A stretch of 64,000 bases of DNA from Pipra filicauda (GCF_003945595.2 NW_024104505.1:186001-250000), one strand, 5' to 3'; positions 37,975 to 50,519 are shown, numbered from the stretch's first letter. Notes: generated by a model not told the origin, from the letters alone. Made by a program: numbers and translations.

Positions 37975-38690
37975 GCTTTGTGTCCCGTGGACTACTGCTG
38001 CCGTGGCTGTCAAGCCCACGCCAATCGAAACACCGAGGAGCGATGTGACAAGCACCTCCTCCACAGGGAGCGGCAGTGCCCCGGCCAAACTGCCGGTGCC
38101 GGGTTGTCGCTGTTACACTGTTGTTATTGCCGGTGCCGGGCTACCGATGGGCGCTGCCCAGCCCTGCGTGTGCCGTGGGAGGTGCTGTAATCGGGCGCTA
38201 CATCGCCACCTCCTCGCCGGGGAGGCGCCTGTGACACCCAATCCCCCGCAGAGGCGGCTGTGGGCACAGCCGTGACCCCCGGGCGCCACCGCGGAGCCGC
38301 CGCCGCCACCTCCCGGGGAGACGACACCCCTGCCCGCTAGGGTTTTATTACCGCATTTTATTACCGCGGAGCCTCGGGACGCCGGCCGTGGCGCCGGGAA
38401 CAGGAGGAAGAGGACAGACACCCCCACGGCCACGCCCCCGCCGCCGCTGCCCGGAGGCCCCGCCCCCCAGCCGGCCCCGCCCCTACCTGAAGGAAGACCC
38501 CGCCCCCAGAGGCGCGGGCGAACCCCCACGGAAGCGGAGCCCGGCCGGGCCCGGCGCGCGGGTCACGTGACTGCTGGTCGAGGTGCATTGTGGGGGCCCC
38601 GCCCCCGGCGGGCGGGGCACGGGAACTACAGCTCCTAGAACCGCCCGCGGCGCCTCACGGCCCTCACAGCCCGGGGTGTCTCCCGAAATG
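37975..38690. promoter_or_regulatory. CCDC28A: CpG-island promoter of CCDC28A
   Basis: Very GC- and CpG-rich stretch directly upstream of the CCDC28A exons on the minus strand. It has several ccccgccc GC boxes (38458-38620), a perfect GTCACGTGAC palindrome at 38562-38571, and ZNF143/THAP11-type motifs at 38625-38640 (actacagctcctagaa) and 38584-38594 (tgcattgtggg). No TATA box was seen. Long open frames here reflect GC richness only. Confidence 0.8.
38487..38620 (-). other. CCDC28A: Probable CCDC28A non-coding first exon
   Basis: On the minus strand ccttcag followed by gtaggggcgg is a good splice donor at 38487/38486. The exon upstream of it would cover the E-box region. The 5' end is not defined by sequence; the boundary at 38620 is a guess. 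Confidence 0.4.
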
Positions 38691-38911
38691 TCCGATTTAA
38701 AACACAAAGGGAAAACCCCCGCACTGCCACCTTCTGGTCCTTTTCCCAGCTGACACCGTGCTCTCCTGCCTTTGCTTGCGCGATCTCCTGCCTGTAGTTA
38801 CCGGCCACGACCCGCTCGGTACTGAAAAGGTGTCAGCTGCTTTTGCTTTTCAAGACCATTAATTACCCTGAGCACTGAGTGCCTCAAACGAGTGTCTTAC
38901 ACTGTACGGAA

Positions 38912-39150
38912 AATCACAGAATGACAGAATTGTTGGTGTTGAAAGGTACCTCTGGAGATCATCCAGTCCAACCCCCCTGCCAAGGCAGGGTCGCCTAGAG
39001 CAGGTGACACAGGAACACGTCCAGGTGGCTTTTGAATGTCTCCGGAGAGGGAGAATTTCACGACCTCCCCGGGCAACTTGTTCCAGTGCTCTGCCACCCT
39101 CAATGTAAGGAAGTTCTTCCCCATGTTGAGGTGGAACTTCATGCATTTGA
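38912..39150 (-). mobile_element. CR1 LINE 3' end, minus orientation
   Basis: Plus strand begins aatcacagaatgacagaatt and continues ctctggagatcatccagtcc and aacccccctgccaaggcagg, then cttgttccagtgctctgcca and gtaaggaagttcttccccat. This is a textbook antisense avian CR1 3' region, only moderately diverged, just outside the CCDC28A CpG island. Confidence 0.95.
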
Positions 39151-39229
39151 CTTTATGGAGCCCTAATCAGGGAGTTGACTCATTCGTAGCCTTCCTTACC
39201 TGTGTTTCTTAGCACAAGTTTAAAGCCAA

Positions 39230-39740
39230 TTGAACTGTGCTTATACAGGCAGCAACAGAGCCCTCCAGCAAATTATCCTCAGACAGTGTGAGGCGTCTGA
39301 ATCTTCAGATAGGGTCAGCAATAGGAATTCTCTCTGAGAGGACATGCTGGAAGAGCTCAGTCCTTAAATGGAGCTATATGGGCTAGAACTTGCCACCGCC
39401 TGCCGCAAGAGAGGAGCCCTGAAGAAAAGATACAAGGACTCCCTGAAACAACATCTCAGCCTTGGCCATATTGATCACCATAACTGGTCTACTCTGGCCT
39501 CAAATCGGGAGGCCTGGAGACACACCATCTATAACGCTGCTGTTTCCTTTGAGAACACACACAGGATCACTCTCGAGGAGAAAAGGCAACGCAGAAAGAA
39601 TCGTGTCTTGCAGAATATACCACCTAAGGAGTCTTTCTGCTGTTCTTTTGCAATTGGACATGTCTATCTCGTATTGGCCTCATTAGCCACCAGCGTGCTT
39701 GTAACAAATGTGGATAGAGCCTTTCCCAAATCTTCATTCG
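39230..39740 (+). pseudogene. Fragment of a non-CR1 LINE ORF (RT C-terminus plus Cys/His finger), broken
   Basis: An open frame from about 39368 to 39640 encodes RKRGALKKRYKDSLKQHLSL, then WSTLASNREAWRHTIYNAAV and ENTHRITLEEKRQRRKNR. This is the pattern found after the reverse transcriptase in a LINE class often mis-annotated as craniofacial development protein 2-like. In another frame, 39649-39711 reads CNWTCLSRIGLISHQRACN, the C-terminal Cys/His finger of the same proteins, so a frameshift separates the two parts. The preceding LYGLEL also fits the family. No 5' part of the element is present. Assigned by motif memory; the exact clade is unknown. Confidence 0.7.
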
Positions 39741-39797
39741 TGAAGCCTAGCCATGATATGATGGGCTAGAAATGCTACCGGTGGAACAGCAAGTTCA

Positions 39798-40036
39798 AGA
39801 TGATGAGGGGACACGGTCTTTAGCTGCACCAGGGGAGGTTTAGGTTGGTCATTAGGAAGAATTTCTTCACCGAAAGCATGATTAGATATTGGAACGGGCT
39901 GCCCAGGGAGGTGATGGAGTCACTGACCCTGGATGTGGCCCTCAGTGCCATGGTCTAGTTGACAAGGCGGTGTGTTGAGTCACAGGTTGGACTCGATGAT
40001 CTCAGAGGTCTTTCCCAACCTAATTGATTCTGTGAC
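39798..40036 (+). mobile_element. CR1 LINE 3' end, plus orientation
   Basis: Reads tgatgaggggacacggtctt, gtttaggttggtcattagga and ggaacgggctgcccagggag, and ends ttggactcgatgatctcaga followed by ctaattgattctgtgac, the standard avian CR1 end. It lies directly after the other LINE fragment and opposite in direction to the CR1 at 38912. Confidence 0.95.
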
Positions 40037-40039
40037 TCC

Positions 40040-40280
40040 GTAGCTCCGGGAGGTGAAAGCTGGGAGCGGTCGGCAGAGGGACCGTCCCCCCGCGGCACTG
40101 GGGGCCGTGCCGGTGTCCCCGCAGTGCCCCTGGCGGGGGTGCGGGGAGGGACGGGCACCTCGGCAGTGCCGGTCCCCGCCCGCAGGGGGCAGCGCACCCC
40201 GCGCTCCGGAGCTCGCCGCGGCCGCTCCTTTCCCAGCTCCCGAGCTCTCCTTGCGGAAGCACCCGAGGTAAGGCACAGGT
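40040..40280 (+). promoter_or_regulatory. Second GC/CpG-rich patch with a donor-like site
   Basis: A 230-bp very GC-rich block immediately after a CR1 end. On the plus strand it ends with cacccgaggtaaggcac, a strong splice-donor consensus at 40268/40269. It could be the first exon and promoter of an upstream alternative NHSL1 transcript or of a non-coding RNA divergent from CCDC28A. This is inference; no start codon was chosen. Confidence 0.35.
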
Positions 40281-41598
40281 CTGATGGACCTGCCTTCATC
40301 CTCGCGACAGATGTGCCCAGGACGGCTATCGATCTTAGTTAAACGGGGGCCCTGCTGCCACGTGTAGTTGGATGCAGCTCTCTGTGTCACTTCCGACCTG
40401 GATTCCAGTCCTGAGTCGTTGGCTTGCAGGAACCTTATTTTCAAGGCAGGCAATATTATTAGCAGGGCGTGCCTACCTAGCCTTAGTGATTAACGAGTTC
40501 AGCCCCACCAAGTCTATTTCCTGCTGCTGTCGCTATTGCATTTCTGGTCATCACTTGTCTCCTCAGTGCTCCTTATCATTGATGGCTTTGTGGACTCGAA
40601 TGCTTGGCACATGTTTCCTAGCTGTGGCTGGTAGCCTAAGCTGGTTTTCCCCATGTGACAGTAGTTTGCTGCCTAGAGAGATGAATTTATCAAGTATCTC
40701 TACAACTTGTCTACTTGAATTTCTTCCACCTACAATGAGATCTTAGTTTTCACTTGAGAAGTGTATTGTTCATAACTGTATGTTTTCTGATGAAGACTCC
40801 TAGACATTATTCACACACCAGCTGCAAAGGGGGTGTAATCTGCATTACCCACAGTGAAAACATCAACCAATGGTTGCAAACTAGTGTTTGCAAGCATATG
40901 TCTCAATATGAAGCTATCTCATGGCTTAACAGATGTGCAGCTAGGATGCATGCCTATCTCTGTCTAGACCTTAGATGATACCAAGAGAATGATTCTCCAG
41001 TTGTACCCTGATCCTGAACCTTCTCATGGATCTTGAATTAGACCTAAGGGGCTATTAGATGGCAGTGCCTCATCAAGACTTGCATAGCATGTTGCAACTG
41101 TGAGACTCAATGGCCACTTTGAGTCCAAGAATGGGAGCTGTCAAAGGGAGATTGCATTTGAAATGACTCTCAGGTGAAGGACAGGGACTGCATGTTCACT
41201 GAAGGTCACTCTGCAGTGAAAGTAATTCTATGCAACAGGACACAGTTTGGGTCTGAGGAGCTGGATCAGTTCCAATGCATTAAGATCAGTGTTGTTGAAA
41301 GATATCTGTGATAGACCAGTGGTATACTGACAGATCACCTGTGGGAATAAACAGCCTAAGGGTGTCTGCATGTAAGTAACTGAGAAGAAAGAAATTAATC
41401 TCTAATCTATAACACTGGAGATGCATTAAACAATAAGGGCAGGTAGAAAAGCCAAAACAGTTGATTCTTTAATACAAATGGCTTCTGATATCTGGTTTGG
41501 CATGCATTACAGGGAAACAAGAGCCAGCAAAATTCACACAGACTGTAAGCCAGACACAAATTCCCAGCCACAGGCCTGCCCAAGGAGAATCCTCATTT

Positions 41599-41633
41599 AC
41601 ACACATACATATATGTGTATACATATATATATG
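41599..41633. repeat. CA/TA alternating simple repeat
   Basis: Alternating purine-pyrimidine tract acacacatacatatatgtgt followed by atacatatatatatgg, weakly self-complementary. Confidence 0.75.
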
Positions 41634-43252
41634 GAAGACTGCAACAAGAGGAAAAAGCAAGACTTACAGACAGAATCGTGTAGATATTTGGGAGATTTGT
41701 ATGAGATAAATGGTGTTTCTGCAGAGTAACTTTGGAAATGTTTGTGTTCGTTCAGCTCCATTTCTCACATGCTATATGAGCAAGCAAATGTACACACCTT
41801 GCCATTGATATATAGAAGTGGGGTTTGTTTTTCCCCCTGTGATCAAAGGTGTTCTGTGGATGCAGAATAAAGCAAAGAGGTTTGACAGTTTGGATGGAAG
41901 GTGACTGGGTGTCCTTTGTTTCTAGCAAAGTGTTTGAAATACATCTGATGGTCTGCTTTTAAATTAAGGGGAAATCTTTCCATCACTAAGCAATTTTAAA
42001 ATAAAATTACTTTTATATTCAGAAAGCAGTTGGATTCCACAGTTAACCCTGCTTCAGTCTAGTCTCTCAGTAGGAGGGATCAAGTACCCCAGAAAGACAT
42101 GCAATTAATTTTAGCATGCAGGTAATGCTTTGCTCCAAGTGTATTTCTTATCACTGTAGACTATATCACATTAGAATTATTATTAAGGTGTCTCTGCTAC
42201 TTGTATATCTGATTTAGCAGAGCCTACAAGGGCAGATAATTGGGAAAGCATCAGACTTTATGTTTTAGTAGTGAAAGTAATTTTATAGTGAAAAATTAAT
42301 TTCTTATAAAAGATAATAATAAGTATTAAATAATCACAAGTCACATGGTCTTTATTTGATATTACAAATCCTATTGCAGATAACACTGTTGCCTTGAATC
42401 AAATAAGGATATCATACATTCACCAGGAGGGAGAAAAAAATGTTGTTTGGATTATCTCCATTTATCTGAGCTTTTGTATAATTTTATATTGTGGTAATGA
42501 TTCACAGTCCGGAAAAAGCTTTCTTCTTCCTTTATAAGGCTTTTTTTCTGACAACTCTACCAAGCATTACAGTAGCATTTGTATATACTTGTTGACTGAG
42601 GTGCTCCAAGGGTAACAGTGTTATAATAGCAACAATGTTATTGTTAAAGCAGCAAATTAAAAAGTTAGTTGAATCTGATTTTATTTGCATGTATATCTCC
42701 TTACAAACTAGAGGCCCACCCTTGAAAGTGCTTTGAAGAAGAACTTCGAAGAAGTTAAGTCTGTACCTTGCATTGAGATATGCATGCAAAATAAAATCAG
42801 ATTCTTCTTTCTGAAAACGCTATTCAGTTGACATGAGATGGCAAGCTGGTTATAAAAGCTTCCAAGGCAGTGATGAAAGCATTGGGTTCTTTAGCTTCTA
42901 TAATTAATCTTGGATATATTTCACAGGGTGGCACCTTGTACTCATGGAAGCATGACATTGCTGTAGCATCACCTTCCAGAAAAGAGCACAGTCTGGGACA
43001 TACCTGTTCACAGGAGGTAAAGTACTTACTGCTGGTTTGCAAGGAGCAGCATAACAAGGTGTGTATGTATCTATCAGCCACCTAAATGTGCAGAACAATG
43101 CAGCAGAGTAGAAATTATCCATATAATTAATTAACACTGGATTAATGTGGATGTAGAATTGCGTGGGTTAGGCACATGTGTATTCTGCTTTACAGAATGT
43201 TGACAGGTATATTCTCAAGAAATGTCACTGAAAACATGTCAACATGTTACAT

Positions 43253-43272
43253 TCTCTCTCTCTCTCTCTCTC
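43253..43272. repeat. (TC)n microsatellite
   Basis: Ten TC dinucleotides followed by tcccctc, a length-variable marker candidate. Confidence 0.85.
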
Positions 43273-46200
43273 CCCTCTACCACTGGGCTAAGTGAGGTAA
43301 TATAAGCGTATATAAATATTTAGACTTCTGTATTATTGCTGAACACTCTCCACATCTCTAGCATGAATAGTCCATTGAAGTCAGTGCTATTACACATGAG
43401 AGCAAGCAGTTTAAAACCTCCACCAGTATTATGTGCTTATAAAGTGTTCTTACTGCAAAAAATCAATTTTTCAGAGTCTGTCATGGATTTAAAACTAAGA
43501 TTATTGATAAGTGCCCTGGTGGTTCCCTAGTGTATAATGTGTTCTCCTTTAGAATTATTTCAAAAGTGTTTCCATAGCTTTAGATGCTGGTATGTTGTAA
43601 AAAGAGTAGGGTTTTCTGAAGGATGATAACTAATTTCCATCTCGCTTGATTGTCTTGTTTGGACAGTGCTTTTTCATATGTTAAAATATATTATAATCAA
43701 ATGATTCCATCTATCACACCATTTCATTATTTTTATCATAATAACCTTTCTCACGGGACTCAAATAACCCATTAATAGACTTGAGAAAAGGCTGGGATAA
43801 TATGATACTACTCCTGTGTTCCTGTTCAATAGTAGACAATGATGAATTTCATATGAGGTTTTAAAATAAATCAAAATAAATGTTAGGTGGATTCTTCATC
43901 CTTGGGCAGCCTGTTGAATTATTTTTGCAGGTACTCATCAGGCTACTCACTGTAAATGTAATGATGTTTACAATCACTCTAAGATCGGCGACATGGTGTT
44001 TACAGAATTCCATGAAAGTCAGCAAAACTGCGAACCAAAATGGAAAATAAATTCTAAAACCAAGACCAGATCAGAAGAGATATGACACATGCACAGCTGG
44101 GGATGTATTAGTGCAGAGTATGTTTTCTGATGTATATTATGGAAATAATGTGTGGAAAGGATTGTTGGATTTTATTTAACCTAAAATTTTTAACACCTGT
44201 TCCTGGCAGGCACCTGCTCTTTTCCCCTTTTAAATATTGAACAGTTTATGATAAATTTAGTACAAGATAGAACATGCAGCTCATAGCACAGAGAACCACA
44301 AAGCATCTTTTGTTTTCTGTAGCTTGTTTTTTAAACTGTTCAGTAATTTATCACAAGAGGAGAAAGACCTTGCAGGAAAAAACAAAACAAAACAAAAAAC
44401 CAAACAGTCTTAAGATCACAATTGAAATAAAATACTTGCTCAATTGTTTTAATAATTTGGCTAAGGGCCTACAAAAATGGTTTTATTTTCTTTGCCAGTG
44501 TTTACACTTTATGTCAGTAGGAGGAACTACTAATCACATTCTCTCTGTGAAGTGCCACTGAACAGTATTACTAGTACAGAGTAACACAGGCATGCTAGGG
44601 AAGGTCCAGTAAATAAAGTTTAACTTTAAATTTCAGCTTCACCTGTAGTGTGTACAGCACACACCTCTGAAAGTCATGGCCAAGAATCTCAGTGGTGTGA
44701 AACTCTGTACGAATTCAGGGAGCAAATAAATGCAATTCCTACCACACAGACCATGCAACAAATGAATACAAGACAGAAGAGGAAAAAGAAAAAGGAAGCA
44801 ATTAGATAGTCTGTGCTACATGATCCACCATAATTTTTGTCAAAGGTTCTGCTGGCATCATGGGCAAGGATGAACTCATAGCTTACAGGAAAGAATTTGT
44901 AGGTGAACTTTTTTGATGGATAATTTGGCTTAAAAGAAAAGCAGGCAAACTTACAATTTTCGTGTTAAGCCACACAATATGCTCAAATATGCTTTTTTTT
45001 TTGTTTTGTAATGGTAAACTCCATATGCAAAATTACAGGTCTTATTTGGAAACTTTAATTCAACTCAAGAAGATCCAGTAATTTTTCTAAGTGAGACGAT
45101 CTGTGAAGATCATGCCTGCAAAGAACTGTGAAGGCAAGCAGCTAGGCTCTCTTTACTGAATGTGCTAAGAGCATGAAATATATCTCTTATATTTACAGTT
45201 ATAGAAATAAAGTTATATTCTAGAAATATAACTTAGATTGTTATCATAGCAATAAAGTAGGTCTGTGAGTTATTTGCAGTCTGCAATTTTTCCTGGTCAG
45301 ATTTGTAGTTGGCCTCAAGTAATTTCTTTGTGTTGCTTGGGAAATTGAATTCCCTTCCCCCTCTGTAGCTTGGTGGCTGAGTACAAATACAACTGCTTCG
45401 ATGTTTTAAGAGCATCGAGTGACTGGTTTTTTCCAGGCTAGAAGACATATTGCTGAGAAGTTCCACTGACTAAATGTCTGTTCTCTCAAACAGACATTGG
45501 AAAGCATGTTTGTAATTTCATACTCTGTTTTGTTAGATATATACAAATGCGGAACTAAAACAAAACAAAAATCCATTCCCTAAAGAGAATAAGTGTACAC
45601 AATCTGTACAGAAAACTGTTTCCAAGCAATACAGACACTAAATGGTATTCTTAAGATTTCTTTTTAATATCATTTTACTCCAATAACTCTAATTAGCAAA
45701 GGCAAAAATAAATACCTGAAGCATTTTTCTTTGCATTGGAAATATGAAAGAGAAACAGCAGCAAGAGGTCTCATCTCCAAAAAGGATACCTGTGACGGTG
45801 GGCACTGTATTGCTGTGGAATAAAGACAGCCTCCAGAAAAAATTGTTTAAGGCTTAAATACATGATGGAATACAGTGGGCATGTAAGCAGCACTGTTTCA
45901 CTGAAGGCAATTGTATATAGACTAATAGTTAATTATAGTACAGTAGATATTAATGAGAAGGATTCTATTTTAAGCTTTCTTTAAATTAATTATAATAGAA
46001 TCATGGGTTTAAATAAGACTTCCTTTTAAAGGTATATTTTAAAAAAAACAACTATATGGAAAGCATTGTAAAAAGTTATAGACTTCAGTGGAAAACAACT
46101 GACTATATGCATTACATGTTTTGGTTGTGGATCACGAGGATTGTGTTAGTAGTCAAAACTGCAGTTATAACTATCATTAAATGCAAAGCACAGAAAAACT

Positions 46201-47818
46201 GACCCAGCAAAGAACCAAAGCAGCATCGTTGACACTGGTTTTTTGGGTTTGTTTGGGTTTTATTTCTTTTTTCTGTGTATGTACAACCAGGGACTAAATT
46301 TGCAAACTTTTGGGAGGAGATAAAAATGGAGACTCCTGGAAGGAGGCTCAAATACAGTCAACTTTTGGTTTTTTTCCTTCTAGAGAAGCTATTCCTGAAA
46401 GGAAATAGGCTGAAAGTCTTTACACTTTCTTTCACCCCATTTTTAAGCAAAACTAAACAGAACTTTTTTAGCTGGATTTCACTGTATTTAAAAGTTGATT
46501 CCTATGCTATTAAACAAGGAATTAATATGTTTTTTCTTGAACTAACTGAAAAATGATTTTGCTAGAAATGCTTAAAATTGGGCATGTTCATAGTCCTCTA
46601 AGGAACGTGTACTCTGCCAAGTCTGAAAACACTTGGAACAGAAAAAAGGTCTGAGTATATCTTGCATACAGTGCTACATTTTTTTTACTGATTTATGAAC
46701 AAGACACCAATGCTTAGCTTGTACAGTTTGTCTGATTCATGCAGTGAAATAAACACAGCTGCATTTATTACAGCGATTGTATAATCACATATTTGGTACC
46801 CACAAACTTCTGGGAATATTCAGAGAGCAGTATGTGCTAAAAATCCTAATTTCCTTTACTTTCTCTAATATCAGTCTCATTTTATATTTAATATAAGGTT
46901 TTTGCTTATGTAAGTTAGACATTTTAGTAGTAATGATTCTGCAACAACAGTAATTCAGATAATTTGCACCAGCTGTAAAGAGTGAAATTGTCATTGCACA
47001 GGTCATAGAAAATACAAAGATGCCAATTGTCACAGGTATTGCTTTGAGCTTCCTAATTTGGAGCTGTATAGATCCTCAACTGTTACTCCATATAGTGTAG
47101 ACTTTACTACTCAATGTAATTTCTAGATAGCCATAATACTGTCAGCCTTTCAAATCATTATTTTGGAATTTGAAAATATTTTCCCATACTTTTTTTATTA
47201 CCAATATGCCAGGTTTTGAGACTGACTGTGTATATAAACAAAACCACTGAGTTTTGCAGCATCAACACACTGGATCTCATCACAACCAAGGTAGACGAAA
47301 TTATGCAAAGGAAAACAAACAAGGTAGCCAGAGACCTTTAATGATCTACCACAGTTGCAAATTCTCCCCAGATGAATATTTTTAAAAGTCACCTTAAAGC
47401 CAAAAGCATTTTTTTCTGGCATCCTATAAATATCCAGAACATGGATAGTATACTATATATATTTAGAAAATATTTTGTCATTTTTTAAATCTGAAAATGG
47501 AGGGGTGAGTTTAGGCAGTGGTGGAATATGTTGCAGATTGCTGCACACACACCCACTATAATTTCATTAGTGACTGGTTCAGCCGTGGTAGAGATTCCAG
47601 TGACAAGCCATGCTCACTGACAAGGAAGAGAATGGGGAAATCTGTGCTGGTTGATAGATGGTTTATCATGCCCTGCGTTTTTTCAGTGACCAAACCCTGT
47701 CTTTTATTTATGAGGCAGGAGCTGCTGCAATGTGTCAAAACTCATTTGTGACTGACTGGCATACCATCTGTATTCATCAACTGAAACGTAACACAGTGGC
47801 ATCTTTTTAAAAAAGTGT

Positions 47819-47832
47819 TATATATATATATA
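47819..47832. repeat. (TA)n short repeat
   Basis: Seven TA units in AT-rich intergenic DNA. Confidence 0.75.
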
Positions 47833-48473
47833 GTTTAAACAAAAATTTTGCTGTAGCTGTAGTGACTGGTGGTGGGAAGATAATACCTAAGGAGAAATTC
47901 AATTCTGCTTTAGTGATCAGCATAGTCTGTGTGTTTGGAATGCAATTAAGAGGCTTCTGTCTGTTTGATGTATTGTTTGCTCTGAGTCCCAAGGCATTCA
48001 TTTGAGAAGATAATCAGCCTTGTTAAAAGAATACAATTTCAAGTCTTGTTTGATGAAATTATTTTTCAAACTGTTTTAGGGTTTTTGTTCTGATATTTAG
48101 TTAATTAATCAAAATGTAAACTGTGTAATTGCTTCAAAGGAGACTGCATATAACACAATTAGAGAAGACATAAATGTGTCTTAGATAAATAAAAATTTTA
48201 TAAATAATTTACACAAGATTTCAACATGATCTGTTGTCATTAAAGCTAGGGATAGCAACAAAAGACTTGGGTCAGTATTTATGAAATCTCCGTATGTTTA
48301 GTCTGATTTTCAGCCGGTAATTCCTGCAGCCTTTACTTTTCCAGATGAAAGTTTTCTTGTACAAATTAAGGCCGCCCATACTCCTGTCCTACAATAACTT
48401 GCTGTATTCATACCTGTATGCATACTCAGTAATAATGAACAGTTATATGTGACTTAGATTAGATTTATATTAG

Positions 48474-48700
48474 ATATAAGGAGGAATTTTTTCACCATAA
48501 GGGTGCTGAGGCACTGGAACAGGTTGCCCAGAGAAGCTGTGGATGCCCCGTCCCTGGAGGTGGTGAAGGTTGGAGTGCATGGGGCTTTGAGCAACCTGGT
48601 CTAGCGGAAAGTGTTTATGTTCACAGCAATAGGGGTGGACGAGATGGTCTTTAAAGGTCCCTTTTTGACCAAACCATTCTATGGTTCTGTGATTCCATGA
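48474..48700 (+). mobile_element. CR1 LINE 3' end, plus orientation
   Basis: Reads gaggaattttttcaccataa, ggcactggaacaggttgccc and agaagctgtggatgccccgt, then accattctatggttctgtga and ttccatga, the typical CR1 terminus. 5'-truncated to about 225 bp. Confidence 0.95.
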
Positions 48701-50519
48701 TATTTTGCTGGCTGAAGTCCTTGTGAAGCAGAAACCTAAACACTTTATCATTTAAAAAAATCGAATATATCAGAAGTTTTTCTGCCACGGAGGAAGTGGA
48801 AGTGCAGAATGTACTTTGTTAAAAGACACAGAAATGCTTCAACCAAATGAAGAAAATTAGTATGGCAACTCCAGGAATATTATTATTGATCCATTGATAT
48901 AATATTTCAGCAACTTGGTTTCTCTTTGGGGAGATGCAGCTTGGGGTTGTTTCCATTTTCCAAGAACTGGAGTCCTAAAGGCATATTGGACTCCATCTCT
49001 GAGTCCAAGACCTCCATAATGATTGGCAGTCTTCTTTTTGCACTTTACCCAGTTAAACACAAGGACCAAAAACCTCTGATGATAACTTTGAGCTCTTAGG
49101 GGGCTGTTACACTATGGTTGTATTTCACAGGCTCTATAAGCTCTTTCATGTTTTTATATTCAGAGCCTAGATTTCCCCGCCCTGTTCTGCTTCCCTGGGA
49201 ATGATCCAACATACTGCTGTGCCTTGAAGTGCAGAGAGTACATTTTCCTGCCATTTTTTTACAGCACATCAGCTGCCTCTTCATGCAGCAGAGTTGTGGC
49301 AGTTCTACACTGATGATTTCAGATGCTTGCAGAACAAGCTACAGACCATGCATTTGTGAGCAGGAATGGAAGGAAGGAAGCAGGGGTGGGAGAGCTCCTC
49401 TTTTAGAGGCAAAGAGCTGTTACACCTGATTGGTGTGTTGTTGAATCATATCCTTAGGCCATCACAACTACCATTTCCTCCATGGTGTCATTCCTGCTGC
49501 AGTTAGCTTTGATTGTCCCATTGCACCACTGCTAGCATGGCTTTTATCCAAAGACAACTATGCATAGATAGAAAAAAGGAGAAAGAGTTTGAGAGATTTT
49601 AAGCTGGTAGAACACAGTGTGCTGATGCTAGCACTTGTGTAGATATGCAGAGCTCTGCAGCTCGGAAAAGCTCAGGGGCCAGCTAGCAGAACAACCCAAA
49701 GTCTAAACCACAAGCTGGACAGACTTGAAGAATAAGTTTCAGCTTAATGTTAGGATGGAGGACAGAGAGCAGGGTCAGAAAAATCACTGGGACTGGAGCA
49801 ACAAACCACTAACATTTAAGACAGAGCTCAAGAAAACACTAAACTTGTTTACTATGAAAGTGTGGATACATCTGCTAAGTTCTTTGAATAATAGGGATGA
49901 AGGTGTTGGAGTTACACTGCTGCCTTTGTTTAATGGTGATGATAATGTGGTGAAGAAAATCAGCAAAAATATTACAGAACAAAATAGAAAAAGGAGCTCA
50001 GCTCCAGGCTTCAAGAAGGTGCCTGACCCAGGGATATGTCAGACAAGGAGAGCTTAGGGTTGACAAAAGTTTCAAATAATTAATGTCCAGGGAAATAGGA
50101 TCCTGTAAGTAACCTGTGTCAGAGAGAAGCCTGTCATCATCAGAGAAGTTCCACTATTAGTTTTAAAAGAATATCCATAAGATTCCATTTCTGGACAAGG
50201 AAGGAGTCTTTTGGGCCATGCTAGGTATGGATTCCACTACACAAAAATACCAGTTCCTGGTATCAGTAAGCTGGAAGAAAAGTGAGGATTGAAAGTTCTG
50301 CTGCATAGTCAGGCAAAGGTGATCTGTGGCCTAATATAGTATCATAGTAATTTAAGGAAACCTAGCAAGACAGCTATAATTTTTTTAATGGTAACTAATT
50401 TTATCATTTGGTAATATTTCTATAATGTACAAAAAGTATGCAGTCATGAGGTACAGAAATAGGCAAAATTCTGGTACCATTGAACTTTCTCAGGAGTCAT
50501 ATCTACTCCCATTTTCTGC
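48701..50519. other. Intergenic, nothing recognised
   Basis: Single-copy-looking sequence. A 110-codon open frame at 49725-50057 begins with TTG and has no family resemblance that I can name. Confidence 0.5.

Larger units (their letters stand above)
40281..48473. other. Intergenic CCDC28A-NHSL1, first part
   Basis: AT-rich sequence without a recognised gene or transposon. It holds alternating TA/CA simple repeats at 41599-41633, a (TC)n at 43253-43272, a (TA)n at 47819-47832 and one exon-like segment at 42927-43016. Confidence 0.6.

Noticed and set aside
38113..38588. Open frames of 75-138 codons in the CCDC28A CpG island
   Set aside because: Same compositional effect; the real CCDC28A start is downstream at 37719 with an in-frame TAG before it.
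49725..50057. 110-codon frame in the intergenic region before the solo LTR
   Set aside because: Begins with TTG, unknown composition, and also open on the other strand; no evidence beyond length.
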